From assembly GCA_902613185.1 (NCBI GenBank), contig CACMGP010000001.1, forward strand, positions 186,001-250,000: a DNA stretch of 64,000 bases, given 5' to 3'. The first letter of the stretch is position 1, and every line of letters begins with the position of its first letter. Below the pieces are notes generated by a model. The model was not told the DNA's origin and searched no databases. It saw only the letters and a program-made list of their open reading frames with translations. The position numbers and the translations under genes were made by a program. Shown piece after piece: positions 20,362 to 30,059 of the stretch. The DNA comes from an uncultured Alphaproteobacteria bacterium (GTDB taxonomy: Bacteria > Pseudomonadota > Alphaproteobacteria > HIMB59).

Positions 20362-21681
20362 TTAAATCTTACCAGGCACCCAACCGGTTCCCGCTAAAGG
20401 AACCCTAGCCATTGCAGCAGCTTCAACTGTTAATGCACATAGGTCCTCAGGTTCAAGATTATGTAAATCGTTTTTACCACATGCCCTCGCTATAGTTTGG
20501 GCTTCAAGAGTCATAACCTTGAGATAATTAGATAATCTTTTTCCACCTTTTACTGGGTCTAATCTTTTCATTAATTTTGGGTCTTGTGTATTTATACCAG
20601 ATGGGTCTTTACCTTCATGCCAATCATCGAAAGCACCAGCTGTTGTTCCAAGTTTTTTGTAATCGCTCTCCCACTTTGGATCATTATCACCCAGTGCAAT
20701 TAATGCTGATGAACCTATGGAAACAGCATCAGCACCCAATGCCATAGCTTTTGCAACATCCGCACCATTTCTAATTCCACCTGAAATAATTAACTGAACC
20801 TTCCTGTGCATATCTAAGTCTAATAAAGCATCTACTGCTGGCCTGATACATGCCAATGTTGGCTGACCTACGTTTTCGATAAATACCTCTTGTGTAGCTG
20901 CAGTACCTCCTTGCATGCCATCAAGCACCACCACATCAGCTCCTGCTTTTACTGCAAGAGCAGTATCGTAGTAAGGCCTAGATCCTGCAATTTTTACAAA
21001 TATGGGAACTTTCCAACCTGTTATTTCCCTGAGTTCTAAAATTTTAATTTCCAAATCATCTGGTCCAGTCCAATCTGGATGTCTACATGCTGATCTCTGA
21101 TCAATTCCTTTTGGCAATGTTCTCATCTTGGCAACACGATCACTTATCTTTTGACCGAGTAACATACCTCCACCGCCAGGTTTGGCACCTTGACCTATCA
21201 CAACTTCAATAGCATCTGCTTTTCTTAAATCCTCTGGGTTCATTCCATACCTTGAGGGAAGTAATTGGTAAACCAAATGCTTTGATTGTCCTCTCTCCTC
21301 AGGGGTCATGCCACCATCGCCTGTTGTCGTTGAAGTCCCGGCAATACTAGCCCCTCTTCCAAGCGCTTCTTTTGCAGGTCCTGAGAGAGCTCCAAAGCTC
21401 ATTCCAGCAATTGTTATTGGAATATCTAATTCAAGCGGTTTTTTTGCAAATCTTGTTCCAAGAGTGACGTTAGTGCTACACTTTTCTCTGTAGCCCTCTA
21501 AAGGGTATCTTGACATTGATGCGCCTAAAAAAAGAAGATCGTCAAAATGAGGTAGTCTTTTTTTTGAACCACCGCCTCTAATGTCATAAATACCTGTTTC
21601 TGCAGCTCTTCGAATTTCAGAGTTTGTATAGTCATCAAATGTCCAAGATTTTCTTGGTGTAGTTTTAAATTTTTCTGCCAT
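20362..21681 (-). CDS. GlxD/MgsC-like FMN glutamate-synthase-domain protein, copy 2 (Cys cluster absent)
   Basis: IPITIAGMSFGALSGPAKEALGRGASIAGTS, GADAVSIGSSAL; region aligned to the Cys cluster reads TTAGAFDDWHEGKDPSGINTQDP. Confidence 0.9.
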   Translation of the reverse strand: MAEKFKTTPRKSWTFDDYTNSEIRRAAETGIYDIRGGGSKKRLPHFDDLLFLGASMSRYPLEGYREKCSTNVTLGTRFAKKPLELDIPITIAGMSFGALSGPAKEALGRGASIAGTSTTTGDGGMTPEERGQSKHLVYQLLPSRYGMNPEDLRKADAIEVVIGQGAKPGGGGMLLGQKISDRVAKMRTLPKGIDQRSACRHPDWTGPDDLEIKILELREITGWKVPIFVKIAGSRPYYDTALAVKAGADVVVLDGMQGGTAATQEVFIENVGQPTLACIRPAVDALLDLDMHRKVQLIISGGIRNGADVAKAMALGADAVSIGSSALIALGDNDPKWESDYKKLGTTAGAFDDWHEGKDPSGINTQDPKLMKRLDPVKGGKRLSNYLKVMTLEAQTIARACGKNDLHNLEPEDLCALTVEAAAMARVPLAGTGWVPGKI

Positions 21682-22364
21682 TAGTACTCCGATACATTAT
21701 CTATATTAAAATTATAAAGTTTTCTTGCTGAACTATACATTTTGAAGTTTTTAATCTCACTTTCATTTATACTTGCTTTTTTTAAAAGAGATCTCAAAAT
21801 ATTTTGGTCTTTTTTATTCATTTTTTTCTCTTCGCAGTCAGCACCGAGTGATTTCACCTTACCCTTAATAAAAATATTTGCTTCATAGATACTGTCTCCC
21901 AGAGCGTCTCCAGCATCTCCACATATAACTAAGTTTCCAGATTGAGCCATAAATGCAGACATATGGCCTACCGATCCTTTAACTATAATATCTATTCCTT
22001 TCATTGAAATCCCACATCGTGAACTAGTATCACCATCAATGATCAAAGTTCCGCCATGTGCTGTAGCACCGGCTGATTGGGATGCATTGCCCTTAACATG
22101 AACAGTTCCAGACATCATATTTTCTGCAACACCTGTGCCCACATTTCCATTTACAATGATATTTGCATTCATGTTCATACCAGCACAATAGTATCCTGTG
22201 TGACCATCAATAGTGACTTCAATCTCGTCTTTTAATCCAGCACAAATAGCGTGATTTCCATCTGGATTTGAAATTTTAAAAATCTTTTTGTTTGATTTTC
22301 TATCTATACTTTGAAGAGTTTCATTAACTTTCCTCAATGACTCTTTTTTTAAATTTAAATTCAT
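21681..22364 (-). CDS. GlxC/MgsB-like GXGXG repeat protein, copy 2
   Basis: VAENMMSGTVHVKGNASQSAGATAHGGTLIIDGDTSSRCGISMKG repeats. Confidence 0.88.
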   Translation of the reverse strand: MNLNLKKESLRKVNETLQSIDRKSNKKIFKISNPDGNHAICAGLKDEIEVTIDGHTGYYCAGMNMNANIIVNGNVGTGVAENMMSGTVHVKGNASQSAGATAHGGTLIIDGDTSSRCGISMKGIDIIVKGSVGHMSAFMAQSGNLVICGDAGDALGDSIYEANIFIKGKVKSLGADCEEKKMNKKDQNILRSLLKKASINESEIKNFKMYSSARKLYNFNIDNVSEY

Positions 22365-23245
22365 TATTTGCCCCAGCTATATACTTTTCCGGGCTCTGGT
22401 TCAAAAATTTTTGCTGAATTTACATTTGGTAAATGTGCCATTGCTTGAAACTCTGAGGCAATAGCAACATAATCCTTTGTTTCTGCAACAACTGCGGGTT
22501 TACAAGCTATCTCATCTCTAACAATTGCCATGCCATTTTTGGTTCCAGAAATAAATGTGTAAAAACCATCGAGGTCCTTCAGTCCATCCAAAAGTGTTTC
22601 TTTGAGTGATTTTTTATCAGATAATCCGTTTGAAATATAACCTGCAGCGACTTCCGTATCATTCAAGGACTTTATTTCAATCCCTTTTTTCTGAAGCGAT
22701 CTTCTTAAATTGTTGTGATTTGACAAAGATCCGTTATGTACAAGACATTCATCCTCGCCTGTGGAATATGGATGAGAGCCGTCTGTCGTGATTGCACTTT
22801 CTGTTGCCATCCTTGTATGCCCAATAGCATGTGAGCCAGAAAACTTCTCTAGTGAAAAATTTTTAACAACATCCTTCGGATTTCCTACTTGTTTAAATAT
22901 TTCTATGCAACTACCATACCCAACTAAACTTAATTCATCATGATTTTTTAAAATTTCTATAAATTTCTTTGGCTTCATTGCTGTTTCAATTATTAAATGA
23001 TCTGAAATAGATTTTACTTTGATATCTTTTACTTGCTTAGATAGTTTTTTTGAAATTTCTTTTACTTGATCAGTATTAGAGCAGACCGAATATTTATATT
23101 TCTTTTTTTTCTCAGATGAATATATCGCAAAACCTGCACTATCAGGACCACGCGTAGCCATACTATTCATCATTCCAGTAAGAAATTTACCTAATTGTGA
23201 ATTATATTTTTTATTTTTTAAATATATTCCAACTATACCGCACAT
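22364..23245 (-). CDS. GlxB/MgsA-like class II glutamine amidotransferase, copy 2
   Basis: MCGIVG, RGPDSAGFA, HTRMATES. Confidence 0.9.
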   Translation of the reverse strand: MCGIVGIYLKNKKYNSQLGKFLTGMMNSMATRGPDSAGFAIYSSEKKKKYKYSVCSNTDQVKEISKKLSKQVKDIKVKSISDHLIIETAMKPKKFIEILKNHDELSLVGYGSCIEIFKQVGNPKDVVKNFSLEKFSGSHAIGHTRMATESAITTDGSHPYSTGEDECLVHNGSLSNHNNLRRSLQKKGIEIKSLNDTEVAAGYISNGLSDKKSLKETLLDGLKDLDGFYTFISGTKNGMAIVRDEIACKPAVVAETKDYVAIASEFQAMAHLPNVNSAKIFEPEPGKVYSWGK

Positions 23246-23250
23246 TAATA

Positions 23251-23844
23251 TTAAATACCCTCATACCCATACTCTAATGACGAGTCAGTAATGCTATGGT
23301 AAAAAGAACCACCAAAGCTTCTTAATGCATAAAGGTTAAAACAAAACGGTTGGTCGTCTAAATAGTCGATCAGTATGTTAATTCCGTTATATGTCGTGTT
23401 CACGCAATTATTTGGTTTAAACATATTTTCATTAAAATTTATTGGAGAACCTTTTTTTAAAACATTTTTTGCATTTACGCCTGATATTTGTAATACAGCT
23501 CTTGATTGTGAAATATCTGTAATGGCAAAATCCTCATCTCTAATCGATTTATAAATTTCGTCTTTCAAGTCAATTTTTTTTGAGATAATTAACCAGGTAT
23601 CAGGACCGGTCCACAATACTCTTGTTTCTTGGTTGTGAGAAACTTTTAGACTTTCTGTCGGTAAATTAAGTTGATTTATGGTAACTTTTTCAATCTCAAT
23701 TGAGCTTTTTTTAAATTTAGCAATTTGGATAATACTTAGGTCTTTTATTTCTGAAATTTTTAATAGGTTTTCTTTATTCTCATAGTCGCCAAACAAGCCG
23801 AGCTTATGATCAAAATGAAGTGGTGATAGGTTTTGTGCTCCCAT
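23251..23844 (-). CDS. soxG: sarcosine oxidase gamma subunit / N-methylglutamate dehydrogenase subunit (MgdD-like)
   Basis: SoxG-like (LWTGPDTWLIIS, DISQSRAVLQISG) and position in soxBDAG order. Confidence 0.82.
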   Translation of the reverse strand: MGAQNLSPLHFDHKLGLFGDYENKENLLKISEIKDLSIIQIAKFKKSSIEIEKVTINQLNLPTESLKVSHNQETRVLWTGPDTWLIISKKIDLKDEIYKSIRDEDFAITDISQSRAVLQISGVNAKNVLKKGSPINFNENMFKPNNCVNTTYNGINILIDYLDDQPFCFNLYALRSFGGSFYHSITDSSLEYGYEGI

Positions 23845-26843
23845 TATGATCTTACCCTTGAGCCTTCGGGATCAACATAGTGTGAGGATACTACCTCAAC
23901 AGGAATTGAAATATCTTTCAAAGGAGAGACAGCATATAGATTTTTACCAATTTTATTTTTACCATCTTTTATAATAGCTATGGAAAAAGGATTATTATAT
24001 TCAACACTCCAACAAGAAGATGAAACATGTCCAAGTTTAGGTATTGGGGCAACAGCACTATTATCTTCTATAATATGTGAACCCTCTGGGATCTTTGTTT
24101 TTTTGTCTAGTGGAACAAGTCCAACAATAGTTTGTCTATCCGACTCAGTGAATGCATCTTTAGATAAAGATCTTTTACCTATGAAATCTTTTTTCTGACT
24201 CACCATACTATTCAGTCCAACATCAAAAGGAATAGTACGTCCGTCTAATTCTGCTCCTGCGACATGACCCATTTCTATTCTTAAGGTTGATAGAGCTTCT
24301 GTTCCGTATGGTTGAATATCAAATGACTGTCCTACTTCCATGATCTTCTTCCACATATAAAGACCATAGTTTGACTCGACATTTACCTCATAAGCTAGTT
24401 CGCCAGAAAAAGAAATTCTATAAATTCTAGCTTTGATACCGTCTATTGAAGAGTCCACTAGCCCCATGAATGGTAAGCCCTCATTAGACATATCTACATC
24501 AGGAAATAACTTAGATAAAAGATCTCTAGACTTTGGACCTGCCACTGCTATACCAGACCACTGTTCAGTAGTTGATAAGACATTTACATCTAAATCTGGC
24601 CATACAACTTGTAAATAATACTCTAAGTGCGATAAAACATTTGCAGCTTGGGCAGTAGTGGTAGTCATATGAAAATGATTTTCAGATAATCGAGATGTTG
24701 TTCCATCATCAAAAACCATGCCATCTTCCCTTAGCATTACACCATATCTAGCTTTTCCAACGGGCAGTTTCAGCCATGCATTTGTATAAACTCTGTTTAA
24801 GAATTCTGGTGCATCCGGACCTTTAATATCAATCTTACCAAGTGTAGTAACATCACAAATTCCAACGTTTTTTCTTACATTTGCAGCTTCCCTATTAACA
24901 GCACTGTTCATATCCTCAGAACCCCTTGGGTAGTATCTGGGTCTTTGCCATAAACCTGCTGCTACAAAAACAGCATTATTTTCCTCATGCCATGTATGAA
25001 TGGGAGATTTTCTTGTTGGTAAATAGTGATTACCAACTTCTCTACCCACGATAGCTCCAATTGTTACAGGAGTGTATGGTGGTCTAAATGTTGTATGACC
25101 AACTTCTGGAACAATCTTTTTTTCAATTTTAGATACATATTGCAAACCATTTAAATTACTTGTCTTGCCTTGATCGCCAGCCATCCCAAGAGTTGTATAT
25201 CTTTTGACGTGCTCAATTGATCTGAAGCCTTCTCTAATTGCTAGCTCTACATCAGAAACTGCAACGTCATTTTGAAAGTCGATAAAGCGTTTTGGTTTTT
25301 TTCCAGATGGTAAAGGCATACACCAGAGCTTTTCATGCTTTTCATAGCTAGGTTCATTTGAGTTGGGACTATTTGTAGGATTATTTTGATCTGTGAATTT
25401 GTTTGATAAATCAAAGCCCACTTGAAAACCTTCAGCTAGAGATTGATTTAATGTAAAAGAACCATTAGCTGCTCCAATTGCTGTTTCTTTTTGTCTTTTT
25501 TTATCCGGTACGAACGCATCAATATCATCATTGAACTTTAATTTATTTCCAGCTTGGGAAGATAAATGAACTGTTGGTGTCCAGCCACCGGACATACAAA
25601 TGCAATCACACTCTACTGTTTCTTCTGAAATAAAAGACTCTTTTGAAGAGTCAAGCTTGCCAATGATAGCAGAATTTATCTTCAAATGTCCTTTAGTGTC
25701 TGCGATCCCTGAATTAAATTTTATAGAAATACCCTTTTGCTGAACTTCCTTGACTAATTCACCGTTTGAGCTGTCTCGAGTGTCTACAATGATTGGTTCA
25801 ATATCATTTTTAATAAACTCAAGGGCAGTTGAATATGCTGTATCATTATTGGTAAATATAATTGGTTTCTTACCAACTAATGTTTCATAAACCTTCATAT
25901 ACTCTTTTGCTGCTGAGGCTAATACAATTCCTGGTCTATCATTATTTCCAAAAGATATTGGTCTTTCAATAGAACCAGTTGAAACTATTACTTCTCCAGC
26001 TCTAATATAATGTAATCTTTGTCTGGGAGTGTATTTTGAGGGATTTTCAATATGATCGCTAACTCTTTCAATCATTACGGTCATATTGTGATCATAGTAT
26101 CCGAAGACTTGTGACCTTTTTTTTAATATTACATTTGGCATACTTTTTAGTTGGGAAATGGTATCACTAGCCCACTCTTTTCCTGACATGTTACCAATCG
26201 TAACTTCGTCAGTTAGAAGAGAGCCACCAAAATTAGGCTTGTCTTCTGCTAATATAACCCTTGCCCCATTTTTAGCAGCAGCCAGAGCACTTGCGAGGCC
26301 TGATGGGCCAGAGCCAACAACTAGTACATCGCAGTGTTCATAATTATGTTCGTACCTATCTGGGTCAGGTAACAGTGGTGCTTTACCCATACCAGCAGCT
26401 TTTCTTATAAATGGTTCATAGATTTTCATCCAAAAACTTTTTGGCCACATAAATGTTTTGTAATAGAAACCTGCAGGAAAAAAACGATTTAAGACATTAT
26501 TTATTTCTCCAATATCAAATTGAACTGAAGGCCAACAATTTTGACTTTTAGCTTTTAATCCCTCAACTAACTCAACTTCGGTTGCAATGATATTAGGTTC
26601 AGATTTATTACCATCATGCAATTGAACCATTGCATTTGGTTCTTCAACACCAACTCCCAAAAAACCGCGAGGTCGATGATACTTAAAACTTCTTCCAACT
26701 AAATGAACACCATTTGCAATTAAAGCAGATGCAAGAGTGTCTCCTTCATAGCCATGATAAATAGTACCGTTAAAAGTAAAGTTAATTTTTTTATCCTTAT
26801 TAATAAGTCCATTTGAGTTGGTTGTTCTAAAATTGTTAGACAT
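23844..26843 (-). CDS. soxA: sarcosine oxidase alpha subunit / N-methylglutamate dehydrogenase subunit (MgdC-like)
   Basis: 999 aa; N-terminal ferredoxin-like domain, GSGPSGLASALAAA, C-terminal GcvT-like domain. Confidence 0.93.
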   Translation of the reverse strand: MSNNFRTTNSNGLINKDKKINFTFNGTIYHGYEGDTLASALIANGVHLVGRSFKYHRPRGFLGVGVEEPNAMVQLHDGNKSEPNIIATEVELVEGLKAKSQNCWPSVQFDIGEINNVLNRFFPAGFYYKTFMWPKSFWMKIYEPFIRKAAGMGKAPLLPDPDRYEHNYEHCDVLVVGSGPSGLASALAAAKNGARVILAEDKPNFGGSLLTDEVTIGNMSGKEWASDTISQLKSMPNVILKKRSQVFGYYDHNMTVMIERVSDHIENPSKYTPRQRLHYIRAGEVIVSTGSIERPISFGNNDRPGIVLASAAKEYMKVYETLVGKKPIIFTNNDTAYSTALEFIKNDIEPIIVDTRDSSNGELVKEVQQKGISIKFNSGIADTKGHLKINSAIIGKLDSSKESFISEETVECDCICMSGGWTPTVHLSSQAGNKLKFNDDIDAFVPDKKRQKETAIGAANGSFTLNQSLAEGFQVGFDLSNKFTDQNNPTNSPNSNEPSYEKHEKLWCMPLPSGKKPKRFIDFQNDVAVSDVELAIREGFRSIEHVKRYTTLGMAGDQGKTSNLNGLQYVSKIEKKIVPEVGHTTFRPPYTPVTIGAIVGREVGNHYLPTRKSPIHTWHEENNAVFVAAGLWQRPRYYPRGSEDMNSAVNREAANVRKNVGICDVTTLGKIDIKGPDAPEFLNRVYTNAWLKLPVGKARYGVMLREDGMVFDDGTTSRLSENHFHMTTTTAQAANVLSHLEYYLQVVWPDLDVNVLSTTEQWSGIAVAGPKSRDLLSKLFPDVDMSNEGLPFMGLVDSSIDGIKARIYRISFSGELAYEVNVESNYGLYMWKKIMEVGQSFDIQPYGTEALSTLRIEMGHVAGAELDGRTIPFDVGLNSMVSQKKDFIGKRSLSKDAFTESDRQTIVGLVPLDKKTKIPEGSHIIEDNSAVAPIPKLGHVSSSCWSVEYNNPFSIAIIKDGKNKIGKNLYAVSPLKDISIPVEVVSSHYVDPEGSRVRS

Positions 26844-27108
26844 TAAAGTCCTCGTTCATTTTACAAGTGTCAAAAATTTCATGTGTAGCGGTGTCTCTTG
26901 AGACTTTAAACCATTGTCTACATCCAGAAACATGATGCCATAGTTCTGAGTGTTTTCCTCTTGGGTTATCTCTGTAGTAAACAAAATTATCCCAATCCTC
27001 AGTTGAAATTTCTTCTCCTAGTTGAGGTCTTTTAATAGTGGCGTCTCCGCCATAAGAAAATTCATTTTGTGAGCGCTTGCCACAGTATGGGCATTTTATT
27101 TCTAACAT
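26836..27108 (-). CDS. soxD: sarcosine oxidase delta subunit / MgdB-like
   Basis: IKCPYCGKRSQNEFSYGGDA zinc motif, HVSGCRQWFKVSRDT. Confidence 0.92.
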   Translation of the reverse strand: MLEIKCPYCGKRSQNEFSYGGDATIKRPQLGEEISTEDWDNFVYYRDNPRGKHSELWHHVSGCRQWFKVSRDTATHEIFDTCKMNEDFNV

Positions 27109-27111
27109 CTA

Positions 27112-28368
27112 TTAACCGATCCAAGGTTTAGGGCCTACACCCTTTTCATCTATAATTTTTCCAGTATGGAATCTTTCAAGGTTAAAGTCTGAGTTGAGTT
27201 CATGTACTTGATCTTGTGCTATTGTATGTGCAAAAACAAAACCTGAGCTAGGAGTAGCTTTAAAGCCGCCGTAACACCAACCGCAATTAAGATATACCCC
27301 CTCAATATGAGTTTTATCGATTATTGGAGAACCATCCATGGACATATCCATAATACCTCCCCAAGTTCGAAGCATTTTGAGTCTACTAAAGTTTGGGAAG
27401 ACAGCCAATCCACCTGTTAAAACATGCTGTATCATTGGCATATTTCCTCTTTGAGCATAGCTATTGTAACCATCCAAATCACCACCCATAACCATTTCAC
27501 CTTTGTCAGATTGGCTACAATAAAAGTGACCTGCTCCGAATGTAACTACATTATGAAGTAAAGGTTTAACTGGTTCTGAGACACAAGCTTGCAGAACATG
27601 TGCTTCAATTGGAAGTCTCATATTTAACATGTCTGCTAAAAGTGTTGTGCTTCCAGCAACACACAATCCAACTTTTTTAGTTTTAATATTTCCTCTTGAT
27701 GTTTGAACGCCTTCTATTTTTCCGTTGTTAACATCAAAACCTGTCACTTCACAATTTTGAATTATATCGACACCCATGGAGTCTGCCTGTCTCGCATATC
27801 CCCAAGCAACTGCATCATGTCTTGCAGTTCCCCCACGTGGCTGCATTAAACCACCATGAATAGGAAAACGACATGTTTCTGAAAAATCTGCAAATGGGAT
27901 CATCTTTTTTAAATCATCCCTTCCAAGAAGAATTGCATCAATACCATTTAATCTCATAGAGTTACCTCTTCTAGCGTAAGCATTCATTTGTGCATCAGAG
28001 TGAGCTAAGTTTATTATTCCTCTCGGTGAGTACATAACGTTGTAATTTAATTCTTGGCTAAGTGTTTCCCAAAGCTTCATGCCAAACTCATAAAAATGAG
28101 CGTTTGAATCAAACATATAGTTAGATCTCAAGATGGTAGTGTTTCTTCCAACATTACCTCCACCAATCCAACCCTTTTCAAGTATGGCAACGTTTGTGAT
28201 GCCATGTTCTTTTGCAAGATAATAAGCTGTTGCAAGACCATGACCACCACCGCCTACAATTATGACATCGTATTCTTTTTTAGGCTCAGGGTCTTTCCAA
28301 GCTACCTCCCAATTTTCATGGTTGGTGAAAGCATTTTTTACTAAACTAAAAACTGAGTACTTTTGCAT
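27112..28368 (-). CDS. soxB: sarcosine oxidase beta subunit / MgdA-like
   Basis: DVIIVGGGGHGLATAYYLAKEHG, NVGRNTTILRSNY, C-terminal LNCGWCYGGFKATPSSG. Confidence 0.93.
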   Translation of the reverse strand: MQKYSVFSLVKNAFTNHENWEVAWKDPEPKKEYDVIIVGGGGHGLATAYYLAKEHGITNVAILEKGWIGGGNVGRNTTILRSNYMFDSNAHFYEFGMKLWETLSQELNYNVMYSPRGIINLAHSDAQMNAYARRGNSMRLNGIDAILLGRDDLKKMIPFADFSETCRFPIHGGLMQPRGGTARHDAVAWGYARQADSMGVDIIQNCEVTGFDVNNGKIEGVQTSRGNIKTKKVGLCVAGSTTLLADMLNMRLPIEAHVLQACVSEPVKPLLHNVVTFGAGHFYCSQSDKGEMVMGGDLDGYNSYAQRGNMPMIQHVLTGGLAVFPNFSRLKMLRTWGGIMDMSMDGSPIIDKTHIEGVYLNCGWCYGGFKATPSSGFVFAHTIAQDQVHELNSDFNLERFHTGKIIDEKGVGPKPWIG

Positions 28369-28424
28369 GATTCAATTAAACCTCTTCGAAAATATATATT
28401 CCTAATAAAATGCTACAATAAACC

Positions 28425-28443
28425 TGTTCCATAATATGAAACA
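28425..28443. promoter_or_regulatory. putative IclR operator in the divergent soxB/tmm intergenic region
   Basis: TGTTCCATA-A-TATGAAACA, 9-bp arms with one mismatch. Confidence 0.65.
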
Positions 28444-28541
28444 ACATTTTTATTATCCCTGCATTTATTACAGAGTATGACAAAAAATGGATTGGAAATT
28501 AAAATTTAATTATTAATATTAATTCAAATCGGAGGAGAATA

Positions 28542-29876
28542 ATGACAAAAGTTGCACTAATTGGTACAGGTCCCTGTGGACTATCTTTTTTAAGATCTCT
28601 GCATCAAGCGCAAAGCAAAGGCGAAAATATTCCTGAGGTTGTTGCCTTTGAAAAACAAGAAAGTTGGGGTGGTCTTTGGAATTATACTTGGAGAACCGGG
28701 TCTGATCAATATGGAGATCCAATTCACAATAGCATGTATAGATACCTTTGGTCGAATGGGCCAAAAGAGTGCCTTGAATTTGCAGATTATTCTTTTGATG
28801 AGCATTTCAAAAAACCAATTCCCTCCTTCCCTCCAAGAGCCGTCCTTCAAGATTACATTTTAGGTCGTGCAGAAAATTCAGATGTAAAAAAATACGTAAA
28901 GTTTAACACCACTGTTACCTCTGTTGCTGATAATGGTAATGGATTTGATATTACATACCGAAGTAAAAAAGACGATCAAACTAAAACTGAGAGTTTTGAT
29001 AAATTAGTTGTTGCGACTGGTCACTTCTCTGTTCCCTACATTCCTGAATATGAGGGAATGAATAGCTTTCCAGGGAGAATAATGCACTCTCATGATTTCA
29101 GAGACGCTGAAGAGTTTAGAGATAAAAACGTTGTCGTTCTCGGAAGTAGTTACTCTGCTGAAGATGTAGCGTTACAGTGCCATAAATATGGAGCTAAAAC
29201 TGTTACTATTGGTTATAGAAACAATCCAATGGGTTTCAATTGGCCTGAAGGCATGAAAGAAGTACATTACATGGATAAGATCGATGGAAATAAAGCAGTT
29301 TTTAAAGATGGCACAATTCAAGAAATGGATGCCTTAATACTATGTACAGGTTACTTGCATCATTTTCCTTTTTTACCAGAAGATCTAAAATTAAAAACTC
29401 ATAACAGGCTGTATCCTCCAAACTTATACAAAGGAGTAGTATGGCAAAATAATCAAAATTTGTTTTATCTTGGTATGCAAGATCAGTTTCATACTTTTAA
29501 CATGTTTGATGCCCAAGCTTGGTATGTTAGAGACATAATAATGAACAAAATAACTCTGCCTTCAGCTGATGAGTTAGCAAAGGATATTGATAATTGGGTT
29601 AAAAAGGAAGAGGCCCTAGAGGATGCCTATCAAATGATTGATTTTCAAACAGATTATTGTGTAGATTTATGTTCTGCTGTTGACTACCCAAAAATTGACT
29701 TTGAGTTAATTCGCAAACATTTTTATGATTGGGAGCACCATAAGGAAGAAAATATCCTGACTTATAGAGATAAATCCTTTTCCTCGCCTGTCACTGGCAC
29801 CACTGGTCCCTCACATCACACTACGTGGTTGGATGCTATGGATGACTCTATGGCTACATATTTAGATACAAAATAA
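28542..29876 (+). CDS. tmm: trimethylamine monooxygenase (flavin-containing)
   Basis: GTGPCGLSFL, FEKQESWGGLWNYTWRTG, DQFHTFNMFDAQAWYVRD; SD ggaggag. Confidence 0.94.
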   Translation: MTKVALIGTGPCGLSFLRSLHQAQSKGENIPEVVAFEKQESWGGLWNYTWRTGSDQYGDPIHNSMYRYLWSNGPKECLEFADYSFDEHFKKPIPSFPPRAVLQDYILGRAENSDVKKYVKFNTTVTSVADNGNGFDITYRSKKDDQTKTESFDKLVVATGHFSVPYIPEYEGMNSFPGRIMHSHDFRDAEEFRDKNVVVLGSSYSAEDVALQCHKYGAKTVTIGYRNNPMGFNWPEGMKEVHYMDKIDGNKAVFKDGTIQEMDALILCTGYLHHFPFLPEDLKLKTHNRLYPPNLYKGVVWQNNQNLFYLGMQDQFHTFNMFDAQAWYVRDIIMNKITLPSADELAKDIDNWVKKEEALEDAYQMIDFQTDYCVDLCSAVDYPKIDFELIRKHFYDWEHHKEENILTYRDKSFSSPVTGTTGPSHHTTWLDAMDDSMATYLDTK

Positions 29877-29885
29877 ATATTATAT

Positions 29886-30059
29886 ATGTCCAATAATACT
29901 CTTAATTTTATTGGATGGGTTTTATTTATTATTTCTGCCGTGGGCTTTATAATATCAAGTATTGGTAGTTTCTGGGCTATGTTTGGAAGTCTTTTTTTCT
30001 TTGTAGCTTGTTTTGTTTTTCTAATACCATTCTTTAGAAAAGAAAAAAATAAAGATTAA
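29886..30059 (+). CDS. small hydrophobic two-TM protein (57 aa) directly downstream of tmm, absent from ORF track
   Basis: Manual translation MSNNTLNFIGWVLFIISAVGFIISSIGSFWAMFGSLFFFVACFVFLIPFFRKEKNKD. Confidence 0.7.
   Translation: MSNNTLNFIGWVLFIISAVGFIISSIGSFWAMFGSLFFFVACFVFLIPFFRKEKNKD

Noticed and set aside
28519-28850. Minus-strand ORFs (81 and 86 aa) and a 74-aa plus-frame ORF overlapping tmm
   Set aside because: Overlap the confident tmm frame in alternative frames; no SD or family similarity
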